Source: DSSB01 sp046346845 (lineage in GTDB: Bacteria > UBA10199 > DSSB01). Taken from it: a stretch of 64,000 nucleotides of DNA. The position numbers and the translations under genes were made by a program. How positions within the stretch are numbered: position 1 is the stretch's first letter; each line of letters starts with the position of its first letter. The notes under the pieces are model-generated. The model was given only the letters and a program-made list of their open reading frames with translations, was not told the DNA's origin and did not search any database. The stretch spans positions 186,001-250,000 of the forward strand of contig JAXMHH010000003.1 in assembly GCA_046346845.1 (NCBI GenBank). The letters are read 5' to 3'. This document shows positions 37,188-47,800 of the stretch, one piece after another.

Positions 37188-40100
37188 TTAGCGGGCGCGG
37201 CGCCGCAGGGCCGCCAAGCCCAGGAAGGCGGCAGCCAGGCCCCAGGCCAGGGCGGTGGGGGTGCCCACGTTCCCGGTGCTGATAGCGCAACCGCCGCTGT
37301 TATCCAAGCGGGCCGAACCCAGGAGTACCACGAAGGGGGTCCCCACGGAATTGCTGTTCAGGATGAGGGCCGCGTTGAAGTCCCCTTCCGCGTTGCTGGC
37401 GAAGGTCACGGTGGCCGTGCAGCTGGCGCCGGCCTGAAGGGTCGCGCCGGCACAGTTGTCGGTCTCGCTGAAGGCCCCGGCATTGGCGCCGCCGATGGCC
37501 AGGGAGGTGATCTGCAAGGGCGCGCTACCCACGTTCTTGATGGTCGTGGTCTGGCTCTCGCTGGCGGAGACGTTCTTGTCGAGGTCGAGGTCGAAGTCCA
37601 AGACCGTCGGGTTGAACTGGGCCAAGGCCACTCCCGGCACCACGCCCGTCCCGGTCAGGTTGACCGAGAAGTTGGGGGTCGTGGAGTCGTTGGGCACCAG
37701 GACCTTGTCGCTGAAGCTGCCCGCCGCCGTGGGGAGGAACACCGCCTGGAAGGTACAGGTGTTCCCCGGGCCGGGGCTGGGAGCCAAGGTCACGTTGGAG
37801 CAGTTGTCATTCTGGACCGAGAACAGATTGGGATTGGCGCCAACTTGCTGCAGGATGCCGATTTTCACCGAGGCCGTGGTGCTGCCGTTGGTGATCGTGA
37901 TGGTGTTCGGACCGCCCTGGGCGCCGACATTGACGTTGCCGAAGGCGCCGGAGCCGCTGGAGGTGATACCGCCGAGCACCCCGGTGCCAGTCAGGCCGAC
38001 AGTGGCGTTGGGAGTGGTCGAATCGTTGGGGATCAGGACGGTATCGGAGAAGGCGGCCGCCGCGTTCGGGCTGAAGGTCACCTCGAAGGTACAGGTATTG
38101 CTGCCGCCCGCCGCCACGGTCTGATTGGAGCAGTTGTCATTCTGGATGGTGAATTGGGCCGGATTCGCTCCGATCTTGCTCAAGGTGCCGATGTGAAGGT
38201 CGGCATCCGCGCTGGTGTTGGTGATGGTGACCAAGGACGGGATCGAGGTGGTCCCTACTGGGATGTTCCCGAAGGGCACCGCCCCGCTGGTAGTCAGCGT
38301 CGCCTGCACCGCGGTCGCGCTGGCGGCGACCGTGAAGTTGGGCGAGGCGGAATCGTTAGGCACCAGGATGGTATCGGAGAAGCTGCCTGCGGCATTCGAG
38401 CTGAAGCTCAGGTCGAAGGTACAGGTATTCGAACCGCCCAGGGGCACCGTCTGATTGGAGCAGTTGTCGTTGGTGATCGAGAAGAGGCTCGAGTCGGCTC
38501 CGATCTGTTGCAGGTTGCCGATGTGGAGATCGGCGTCCGAGCTGGTGTTGGTGATAATCACCGTCGTGGGTCCGCCCACCGTGCCGATCGGAATATTGGT
38601 GAAGGTGATCGGTCCGTTCGAGGAGATCGAGGCGACGACGCCGTCACCGTCGAGATCCACGGTCAGACTGGGATCGGCCACCGAGTCGTTGGGGATCAGG
38701 ACGGTGTCGCTAAAGCTAGCCGCAGAGGTCGGGGTGAAGGTCACGTCGAAGGTACAGGTGTTGCTGCCGCCGGCCGCGACGGTCGCGTTGGAACAATTGT
38801 CGTTCGCGATCGCGAAATTAGTCGGGTTTGCGCCGATCTTGACCAGGCTGCCGATGTGGAGGTCGGCAAAGGCGCTGGTATTGGTGATCGTCACCGTGGT
38901 CGGTCCCGCCGTGGTTCCGACCGGCACGCTGCCGAAGGAGACGTCCCCGCTGTCGGTCACGGTGGGGGCCACCCCGGTGCCGGAGAGGCCGACCGTGAAG
39001 TTCGGCGTATTGGAGTCATTGGGCACCAACACGGTATCCGAGAAACTCGCCGCCGCATTCGGGCTGAACAGGACGTCGAAGGTACAGGTGTTGGAGCCGC
39101 CCGCCGCGACGGTCGCATTCGAACAGGTGTCGTTGGCGATGGTGAACTGCGCCGGATCGGCTCCGATCCGCAGGAGATTGCCGATATGGAGGTCCACCGT
39201 CGAGCTGGTATTCGTGATCGTCACGGTGCTCGGAGCAGAGGTGGTCCCCACCGGAATATTGGTGAAGCTCACCGCGCCGCTGGAGGAGATGGCCGCCTGC
39301 TCGCCGGTACCGCTCAGGCTCACCGTGGTGTTCGGCGTCGCGGAGTCGTTCGGGATCAGGACCGAATCCGAGGCGGGATTCGTGTCGTCGGGGCTGAAGG
39401 TGACATCGAAGGTACAGGTGTTCGAACCACCCGCCGCGACGGTCTGATTGGAGCAATTGTCGTTGGAGATGGCGAACTTCGTCGTATCGGCGCCGATCTT
39501 GCTGAGGGTGCCGATGTGCAGGTCGGCGAAGGCGCTGGTGTTGGTCACCGTGATGGTCTGCGGGCCAGCCGTGGTGTTGATCGGGACGTTGCCGAAGGCG
39601 CCGGAGCCGCTGATCGAGATCGCGGGCTGCACGGTGGTTCCGGTCACGGCCACCGTAAAGTTGGGCACCGCGGTGTTATTGGGCACAAGGATGGTATCGC
39701 TGAAGGAGGCGGCCGTGTCCGCCTCGAAGCTCACGTCGAAAGTACAGGTGCCGAGCGGGGCCAACATCGCATTAGAACAGCCGTCGTTCGAGATAAAGAA
39801 CTTGTCGGTATCGGCGCCGATCTGGGCCAGGTTACCCAAGGTGACGCTCGACGTGGCGTCCGTGTTGGTCAGGGTGACTGTCGTCGGTCCTCCCACCACG
39901 CCGATCGGGTTGTTCGTGAAGCTCACCGGGCCGCTGGAGCTGAGCGTGCCGAGGACGCCGGTTCCCGAGACGGCAACCGTCGCCGGGGTGGTGGCGGAGT
40001 CGTTCGGGATGTTGATCGTGTCGTTGAAGACCACCGCGGAGTCGGGCAGGAAGCGAACCGCAAAGGTACAGGTGTTCGCCCCGCCCTTCGGGACGGTGCT

Positions 40101-41057
40101 GTTGGAGCAGGTGTCGCTCGAGATCAAGAAATGGACGGGATCGCCATGGTTGATATTGCCGATGTGCAGGTCGGCGACCGCCGAAGTATTGGTGACGGTG
40201 ACCGTGGTCGGTCCCGCGACGGTTCCGACCATAACGCTGCCGAAGGCGACCGGGCCGCTGGTGGTCAGGGTGGGCTGGACGCCGTTGCCGTTGAGGGTCA
40301 CCGTGATCGGCGCACCCAAGGCGGGCGAGGCGGTGCCGGTGACGGTATAGGTAGCGCTCAGACCCGCCGTCGCCGAGGTCGGCTTAAACAGGTGCTGGAT
40401 GGTGCAGCTGGCGCCCGGGAGCAGCGTCTGGCCATTGCAGCCGTCCTGGACACCGGCAAATTCTCCGGGATTGGTGCCGCCCAGGGCGCTTACGACTAGG
40501 CTACTGATCGTCGTGGTGCCGGTATTGCGAATCTCGGTGAACTTCGGGTCGCTGCTCGCGTTCACAAGCAAGTTTCCAAAATTCAAGACATTGGGGACGG
40601 CCGCGAGGGAAGTGCCTCCCGTGGGCGTTCCAGAAAGCGGGATGTTCGTGAGGGTCCCGGGCACGCCGCCGGTATCGCTCGTAATGACGAGATTGGCGGT
40701 GTCCGGACCGGTCCCGTCGGCCGGTCGGTAGGTCAGGAGCACGACGCAGGTGGCGCTATTGTTGGCGATCACCTTGGCCAGCGGATGGGCCGTGCAGGTC
40801 TGGTTGAGGATCGCATAGTTGGTCGCGGAAGAGAGGGCGACGGCCGTAATGTTGAGAGTGGAAAGGATGCCCCCGGTGTTCTCGATCTGCACCACGAGGG
40901 GCAGGCTGGAGGAACCGGTGGGAGTATTCGGAAAGGTGATGGTCCCCGCCGGAAACCGCGTCAGCGTAGGTTGCGCCGCAGCAGGTTTAGCCGCCATGAC
41001 GACGAGCAGAGAAAACAGGGCCGATAATCCGAGGGTCAAGAGCTTTGACGACCGCAT
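37188..41057 (-). CDS. Large secreted choice-of-anchor D repeat protein with GGC anchor
   Basis: 1289 residues from ATG 41057 (GGGAGG upstream). Signal peptide (LLTLGLSALFSLLVVMAAKPAAA). About eleven Ig-like choice-of-anchor D repeats of 105-115 residues follow. A typical unit reads SGPVSFTNIPVGTT ... TVTITNTS ... ADLHIG ... NDNCSN ... NTCTFDVTFSP ... FSDTVLVPNDS ... GTGV; most units carry a disulfide pair. The protein ends with SGGCAI, a hydrophobic span and RRRAR. Middle repeats are very similar to each other, suggesting expansion by duplication. It should form an extended fibre on the surface. The palindrome GTTTTC-TCAT-GAAAAC lies 170 bp upstream. Confidence 0.88.
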   Translation of the reverse strand: MRSSKLLTLGLSALFSLLVVMAAKPAAAQPTLTRFPAGTITFPNTPTGSSSLPLVVQIENTGGILSTLNITAVALSSATNYAILNQTCTAHPLAKVIANNSATCVVLLTYRPADGTGPDTANLVITSDTGGVPGTLTNIPLSGTPTGGTSLAAVPNVLNFGNLLVNASSDPKFTEIRNTGTTTISSLVVSALGGTNPGEFAGVQDGCNGQTLLPGASCTIQHLFKPTSATAGLSATYTVTGTASPALGAPITVTLNGNGVQPTLTTSGPVAFGSVMVGTVAGPTTVTVTNTSAVADLHIGNINHGDPVHFLISSDTCSNSTVPKGGANTCTFAVRFLPDSAVVFNDTINIPNDSATTPATVAVSGTGVLGTLSSSGPVSFTNNPIGVVGGPTTVTLTNTDATSSVTLGNLAQIGADTDKFFISNDGCSNAMLAPLGTCTFDVSFEADTAASFSDTILVPNNTAVPNFTVAVTGTTVQPAISISGSGAFGNVPINTTAGPQTITVTNTSAFADLHIGTLSKIGADTTKFAISNDNCSNQTVAAGGSNTCTFDVTFSPDDTNPASDSVLIPNDSATPNTTVSLSGTGEQAAISSSGAVSFTNIPVGTTSAPSTVTITNTSSTVDLHIGNLLRIGADPAQFTIANDTCSNATVAAGGSNTCTFDVLFSPNAAASFSDTVLVPNDSNTPNFTVGLSGTGVAPTVTDSGDVSFGSVPVGTTAGPTTVTITNTSAFADLHIGSLVKIGANPTNFAIANDNCSNATVAAGGSNTCTFDVTFTPTSAASFSDTVLIPNDSVADPSLTVDLDGDGVVASISSNGPITFTNIPIGTVGGPTTVIITNTSSDADLHIGNLQQIGADSSLFSITNDNCSNQTVPLGGSNTCTFDLSFSSNAAGSFSDTILVPNDSASPNFTVAASATAVQATLTTSGAVPFGNIPVGTTSIPSLVTITNTSADADLHIGTLSKIGANPAQFTIQNDNCSNQTVAAGGSNTCTFEVTFSPNAAAAFSDTVLIPNDSTTPNATVGLTGTGVLGGITSSGSGAFGNVNVGAQGGPNTITITNGSTTASVKIGILQQVGANPNLFSVQNDNCSNVTLAPSPGPGNTCTFQAVFLPTAAGSFSDKVLVPNDSTTPNFSVNLTGTGVVPGVALAQFNPTVLDFDLDLDKNVSASESQTTTIKNVGSAPLQITSLAIGGANAGAFSETDNCAGATLQAGASCTATVTFASNAEGDFNAALILNSNSVGTPFVVLLGSARLDNSGGCAISTGNVGTPTALAWGLAAAFLGLAALRRRAR

Positions 41058-41378
41058 AGAGCCTCCCAGAGACAATCAAGATAATATGTTTTGATACTAG
41101 ATTTTCAGGGGAGAAAAACTCACACCCGCCGTTCTACCCGTTGGCGGCAGGCCTATATATAATCTCCCTAACCATTCCCGTGGGCGGCATAAAACCACCC
41201 TGTGGATAATTTGGCAAATAAATTTTGTTTTCTCATGAAAACACTATTTATTCTTCCAGAAAAAATTCCCGTACATGTCGCGAAAATTTAATTGTTTTTT
41301 GACGTGATAATGAAAAATTATTAGTCGAGAAAAATTTTCGGTTGCGCCAATGACCGCGTCAAAAATGTTTCTGAAGCC
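41058..41378. promoter_or_regulatory. Divergent promoter region with GTTTTC-N4-GAAAAC and TTGGCAAATA box
   Basis: 321 bp between the choice-of-anchor D gene (minus) and arsC (plus), AT-rich from 41200 on. TTGGCAAATA at 41211-41220 is followed after six bases by GTTTTC-TCAT-GAAAAC (41227-41242). The same pair with the same spacing recurs at 50206-50237. A GC-rich hairpin (CCGCC/GGCGG, about 41127-41150) lies closer to the minus-strand gene. No gene is seen in this stretch. Confidence 0.55.
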
Positions 41379-41786
41379 ATGAACTCGCCGACTCCAAAGA
41401 AAATTCTATTCGTCTGCATCGGCAACTCCTGTCGCAGCCAAATGGCCGAGGGCTTCGCGCGTCATCTCGGCGGCGATTCCCTGCTAGTCTTTAGTGCGGG
41501 CTCGCGCCCTGCCGGTTTCGTCGCTGACGGCGCTGTGCGGGCAATGCAAGAGGTCGGCATCGACATTTCCAAACAGGCGTCGAAATCGGTGGAAGAGTTC
41601 CGAGGTCAGGAGTTTGACGCAGTCGTCACGATGGGCTGCGGAGACGCCTGTCCCTGGCTCCCCGCCAAACGGCGCTACGATTGGAAGATCCCCGACCCGA
41701 TCGGCCAGTCGGAGGATTTTTTCCGAAAGGTCCGCGGCCAAATTGAGGCCGAAGTCCGCGCCCTACTGGCGGATCTGGGACAATAA
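41379..41786 (+). CDS. arsC: Arsenate reductase/low-molecular-weight phosphatase-like protein (ArsC)
   Basis: 135 residues. The phosphatase loop CIGNSCRS (Cys13-Ser20) and the later motif MGCGDACPWLPAKRRYDWKIPDP (Cys87, Cys91, Asp106) match the thioredoxin- or mycothiol-type arsenate reductases, which use a relay of cysteines to reduce arsenate to arsenite. No other ars gene (ArsR, ArsB, Acr3) is adjacent, so it may have another phosphatase role. It stands alone on the plus strand between two giant surface genes. The ribosome-binding site is weak (GAAG). Confidence 0.85.
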   Translation: MNSPTPKKILFVCIGNSCRSQMAEGFARHLGGDSLLVFSAGSRPAGFVADGAVRAMQEVGIDISKQASKSVEEFRGQEFDAVVTMGCGDACPWLPAKRRYDWKIPDPIGQSEDFFRKVRGQIEAEVRALLADLGQ

Positions 41787-41802
41787 CTCCCGAAATCCAG
41801 GC

Positions 41803-41834
41803 AAAAAAAAGGCGGGAGGAGCGCTCCTCCCGCC
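41803..41834 (-). terminator. Rho-independent terminator
   Basis: A perfect 24-base palindrome of GGCGGGAGGAGC and its complement at 41811-41834. On the minus strand eight T follow (complement of 41803-41810). It serves the giant DUF11 gene and may also stop arsC transcripts, although the plus-strand T tract is missing. Confidence 0.88.
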
Positions 41835-41880
41835 TACACCCTTTACCCCCCATGGGGGCCTAGGGTGAAGCTTTTAGGGC

Positions 41881-44800
41881 TTAGTTCTGCCGCCGCGACC
41901 GCCGCAGCACGAGGACGGTGGCGAGGGCAAAGCCCAAGATCGCCGCCCAGGGCGCCCGGGAGCGGGCATCGTCGGCCATCGAACAGCCGCCTTCCCTGCC
42001 GAAGGCGCCGCTACCCTCCAGGATCGGCTGGTTGGTCGGGCTGGGCCCTTCCAACTGGATGGTATCCGCGGTCGCCGCGTTGTTGCCCAGTACGGGGTCG
42101 TGCGTGTCGCTGTAGGCCGAAGCCAGGTTGCTCAGGATCGAGAAGAGCCCGTCACCGGTCACCGAGATGGTGATCGTCGCCGAGGATCCGCTCGCCATGT
42201 CGCCCAGCTCGCAGGTCACCGTGCTGGCTCCCGCCTGCGGCGAGGCCACCGAGCAGCTGCCCATCGAGGAATTGGCCGTCACGTTTTCGAACTGACCCGA
42301 GATTTGGTCCACCGCGATGACGTTGCGCGCGGTGTCGGGGCCGGCGTTCTTCACCAACAGGGTGTAGGTGAAGGTATCGCCCACCAGGCCCGGATTCGGG
42401 TTGACGACCTTGCTGATACTAATGTCGGCCGAGGCATCGACCACGTCCACTTGGTAGGCGGCGGAGTTATTGTCTTGGATGGGGTCCGAGACCTCGCCCG
42501 CGACCACCGCCAGGTTGCTGATCGCTCCGGTGGCATCCGTCGTCACCGTATAGGTCACGGTGAAGGAATTGAAGCCCGGCGTGCTCGGCACGGCCGCGAT
42601 CGAGCAGGTGATCAGCCCGTTCAGCTCGCTGCAGGTACCCACTGCGGGGTTGATCTGGATGTTGCTGATCGAGGCGAAGGGCCCGGCGACGAAGTCGTTG
42701 AGCACCACGTTGGTCGCCTGGTCGGGCCCGTTATTGGTGACCGTGACCGTGTAGTTGATGTCGCCGCCTTGCTTGATCTCGGTGACGTCCGCGGTCTTGG
42801 TCACCTCGAGATCCGCCGTGTCGGCCAACACGCCGACGCTGACGTTCGCCGAGGTGGTGTTGTTGGACATGATGCGGTCTTCAACGTCGCTGGAGACCGT
42901 CACGATGTTCGACCAGAGGCCGGCCACGTTTGCCGTCGAGGTGTAATTGAGCGTGATGCTCGCCCCCGAGGCCAGCGTCGCCGCCACGTCGCAAGTCATG
43001 TTGTTGCCGCTGACCGTGCAGCCCGCGGGGATCGTCGTGAAGGACAAGCCGCCCAGCTGCATGTCGGTGAGGGTGACGTTGGTCGCGTCGTTCGGACCGC
43101 GGTTCTCGATCGTGATCTCGAAGTCGACGGGATCGCCGATATTGAAGGTAGGCCCGTTGGTGACGGTCTTGGTGACGCGCAGGTCCGCCAAGGCCGCACC
43201 ATTGACGCTGGCCACCGCCGTATTGTTCGACTTATCCGGATCGGAGGTGATGGTCGAATCCACCGAGACCGTGTTGTCGATCTGGCCCTCGCCCGTCACC
43301 GTCGCGACCATGGTGATCTCCACCTGGCCGCCCGGTCCAATCTGACCCGAGGTCGGGATACAGACGAAGGTCAGGAAGGGCTGGGCCGAGGCCGGCAGGG
43401 CCGCGGTCGGAGTACAGGTGCCGCCGCCGACGGTGAAGTTCATCGACTGGACCTGCATCGGACCGGTGGCGATGTCGGTGATGCGCACGCCCTCGGCGTT
43501 ATTGGTCGCATCGTTGTTGGTCACCGTCACGGTGAAGTTCACGGTGGTCCCTACGGTCGCCAGCGGGTTGTCGACGGTCTTGACGACCGACAGATCCACC
43601 TCGCGGGCCATGCCGATCACGCTGGTGGTCGCCGTGTTATTGGAGTGGTCGGGATCGGCGGTGATCGTCGAATCCACCGAGACCGTGTTGTCGACCTGCC
43701 CCTCGCCCGTCACGCGACCCGTCATCGTGATCGTGGTCGTGCCGGGAGGCAAGGCGCCCGCCGTCGGGGTACACACGATGGTGGCCGGGGAATTGATCGG
43801 CGTCGCGGGGCTGCAAGTACCCGCCGCGAAGCTGATGCTGTTGATCGTGAAGGGCCCGTCGATCGTGTCGGTGATCACCACGCCCTGGGCGTTGGCCGAC
43901 GAGGGGTTGTTGACATTGATGGTGAAAGTCACGTCTTGGTCCGGACCCGCTTGGGCCACGCTCGCCGTTTTGGTGATGGAGAGGTTGACCGACGCCGCGG
44001 TGCCGTTCACGCTGGCCACCGAGACGTTGTTGGACGGATTCGGATCGACTTGGGCTTGAGCGCCCGTCTGCGGGTCATTGCTATCCGCTGCCGAGGCCGT
44101 GTTGTCGATCTGGCCAAGGCCGAGGACGGTACCCGTCACCCGGATGGTCTCGGTGCTGCCCGAGGCCATCGCGTCGAGATCGCAATTGATCAGCAGGGTC
44201 CCGCCGTTGGCCGGCAAGCTCACGGGGACGCCGTTGCTGTCCGTCACCGTGCAAGACCCGGTTCCGCCGATGACGGTGACTGTATCCACGCTGAAATTAT
44301 TGGGCGCGGTGACCAGCTGGTCGGTCACCTGCACGTTTGTGGCATTCCGCGGCCCGAGGTTGCTCACCAGGACGTCGAAGGTCACCGTGCTGCCGACCGA
44401 GGCCTGCGCGGCCGTCGTCGTCTTTACGACGCGGATATCGGCGCCTTCCAACCGGCAGTTGGCATCGCAACCGTCTCCCGGCGTGGTGTTGCCGTCGTCG
44501 CACTGCTCGACGCCCTCTTGGATGCCGTCGCCGCAGACCGTCTCTAGGCGGCAGGTCGCGCTGCAACCATCCCCGCCGGTCGCGTTGCCATCGTCGCATT
44601 GCTCGCCCGGCTCGATCAAGCCGTCGCCGCAAACCGACTCGAGGCGGCAGATATCGCTGCAGCCATCGCCCGGCGTGGTGTTGCCGTCGTCGCACTGCTC
44701 GACGCCCTCTTGAATGCCGTCGCCGCAGACCGTCTCGAGCAGGCAGCTCGCGCTGCAGCCATCGCCGCCGGCTGTATTGCCGTCGTCACATTGCTCGCCG

Positions 44801-47800
44801 GCCTCGACCAGGCCGTCGCCGCAGACCGAATCGACGCCGTTCAGGCTGGAGACCGCCGTGTTATTGGATAAATTGGTGTCGGTCGTATCCTGGCTGGCCA
44901 CCGACGCCGTCAGGTCGATCTGGCCCTGGCCCGAAATGGTCCCCGTCGCGGTGATTACCGAGGTCCCGGAGGCCGCGATGGGGCCGGGCAGGAGACAGCT
45001 CAACACGCTGCCGCTCACGCTACAACCCGCCGTAGAGGTGGCGAATCCGCTCAGCGGTCCGGAGAGAATGCCGCTCACCTGCACATTGGTCGCGGGATTC
45101 GGACCGGCATTGGTCACCGTGACCGTGAAGGTCACGGGATCGCCGACCTGGCCTTGGCCCGGGCTGACCACATTGGCGACCGTCAGGTCGGCCGCGGGCA
45201 GGCCCGCCTCCTGGCCGATGGTGCTGGCCACCGCCGAGTTATTCGACAGATTGGTGTCGTTCACGTCTTGGCTCGACACCGAGACAATGTTGTCGATCTG
45301 ACCCACGTCCCCGATGGTACCCGTCGCGGTGATGGTGGTGCTGGTCCCGGAGCCGAGCGCCGCGAAGGAGCAGGTGATGGCGCTACCCGAGGCCGAACAT
45401 CCCGCCGTGCTGGTGGCCAGGCCCGTCAAGGGACCGCTCACCTGGTCGGTGACTTGGATATTGGTCGCGGTATCCGGACCGTTGTTGGTGACGACGATCG
45501 TGTAGCTCACCGGGTCGCCCACGGTGCCAACAGCGGGCGTGACCGTCTTGGTGATCGAGAGGTCCGCATCCGGGAGGGCCGGATCGGTGCCGATGGTGCT
45601 AGAAACCGCAGTATTATTCGAGAGATTGGTATCGAAGGTATCCGGGCTCGAGATCGACGCCGTCAGGTCGATCTGGCCGGTGCCATTGATCGTGCCGGTC
45701 GCCGTGATCACGGCGCTGCCGCCGCTCAGGATCGGCCCAGGCAAGGTGCAGTTCAGCCGATTGCCGGTGACGCTGCAGCCGCCGGTCGCCGTGGCGAAGC
45801 CGGTGAGCGGGCCGCTCAGGATGCCCGACACCTGGACATTGGTGGCCGAGCTGGGACCGTTGTTGGTGGCCGTGATCGTGAAGGTCACGGGATCCCCGAT
45901 CTCGCCGGTGGCGATCGAGGCCGCATTGTCGATCGTCAGGTCGGCCTGCGGCAGGGCAGGATCTTGACCGATGGTGCTGGCCACCGCCGAGTTGTTCGAC
46001 AGGTTGGTGTCGTTCACGCTCTGGCTGGACACCGAGGCGATGTCGTCGATCTGGCCGGGGGCCGAGATCGTGCCCGTTACCGTGATCGGGATGGTGAGCC
46101 CCGAACCCAAGGGGCCGGCAAAAGCGCAATTCACCTGATTACCGACCACCGAGCAACCCGCCGTCGAGGTGGCCAGGCCGCTGAGCGGTCCCGAGACGAT
46201 GTCGGTGACTTGGATATTGCTGGCGACACCGGGACCGTTATTGGTCACGACGATGCTATAGCTGACCGGATCGCCGACCACGCCGACGGTCGGGGTCGCG
46301 GTCTTCACGATCGACAGGTCGGCGTCGGGCAGGGCTGGATTAACCGCTACCAAAGCAACGCTTTGACTGTTGTTAGAACCATTGGGGTCGAATGTCCCAC
46401 TGGAGGACACCCCGGCCGTATTGGTCACAGGACCGGCGCTGTTGACCGTGCCGGTCAGGGTCAGGTTGGAGGTAGTCGAGGGCGCCAAGGAGGCCCGGCT
46501 ACAGCTGATCACCCGGGGATTGGCCGGAGGCAGCGGCGGATTGCCGCCCGCGTTCGAACAGCTCCAACCCGCGCCCGAGGCGCTGCTGAGGGTAATGTCG
46601 CCGATCGTGATGTCGGTCACGTCGATGTTGGTCGCGGTCACCGACGGGCTCAGGTTGCGGACATGGATCGTGTAAGTGACCGTGTCGCCCACGTTCGGAG
46701 TAAGGTCGTTCACTTCCTTGGTCACCCGCAGGTCCGCCTGCGGGAGCGCCGGGTTTTGGCCGATGGTGCTCGCCACGGCGGAATTATTCGAGAGGTTGGT
46801 GTCGTTGACGCTGGCGCTGGACACCGAGGCGATATTGTCGATCTGCCCAGCGGCGCCGATCGTGCCCGTCACGGCAATCGGGATGCTGAGCCCCGCGCCG
46901 AGGGGACCGGCGAAGGTGCAGGCCACCTGGCTTCCCGCCGCGCTACAACCGGGGGTCGAGGTGGCCAATCCGGTCAGGGGACCCGAGACCAGGTCGCTCA
47001 CCTGGATATTGGTCGCCGCGCCCGGGCCGTTATTGGTCACCGTGATATTATAAGTCACGGGATCGCCGATATTGCCGGTGGCCGGGGTCACCGTCTTGGT
47101 GATGGCCAGGTCCGCATTGGGCAAGGCAGGATTAGTCCCCAACGTTGCCGAGGCAGCGGTGTTGTTCGAAAGATTCGAGTCGTTGGTCGCCTGGCTCGAG
47201 ACGGTGGAGGTCAGGACGATCGGCCCGTTGCCATTGATGTTGCCGGTCGCGGTGATCGTCGCGCTGCCGCCGCTGGCGATGGGGCCGGGCAGGAGGCAAT
47301 TCAGTTGGCTGCCAGTGACGCTACAACCGGGAGTCGCGGTCGCGAAGGCCGTCATCGGGCCGGAGAGGATCCCGGTCACCTGGACATTCGTGGCCGAGGT
47401 GCCCGTATTGCTGACCGTCAGCGTGAAGATCGCCGGGGTCCCGATCGGCCCGGTCGCAGGGGCGACCACGTTCGTGATCGAGAGATCCGTCGACGGCAAG
47501 GCGGGGTTCTGGCCCAAGGTGCTGGCGATGGCCGAGTTGTTCGACTCGTTGGTGTCGGCGACGGAATTGCTCGAGACCGACGCGATATTCTCGATGTCGC
47601 CGGCGGCGCCGATGGTGCCGGTGATCGTAATCGGGATGGTCAAGCCAGCGCCCAAGGGCCCGGCGAAGAGGCAGTTCACTTGCCCGGAGGCCACGGAACA
47701 GCCCGGCGTGGCGGTGGCCAAGCCGGCGAGCGGGCCCGAGGGGATGTCGGTGACTTGGATATTCGTGGCGGGATTCGGACCGTTATTCGTCACGGTGACC

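Noticed and set aside
37500..40300. Regularly spaced similar DNA blocks suggestive of a CRISPR or satellite array
   Set aside because: The period is over 300 bp, in frame, and encodes Ig-like domains; there are no short identical repeats with unique spacers.
37845..40499. 884-codon plus-strand frame opposite the choice-of-anchor D gene
   Set aside because: Same shadow effect; the periodicity merely mirrors the coding repeats on the other strand.
41379..41786. arsC as part of an arsenic-resistance island
   Set aside because: No ArsR, efflux pump or other arsenic gene is adjacent; it stands alone between surface-protein genes.
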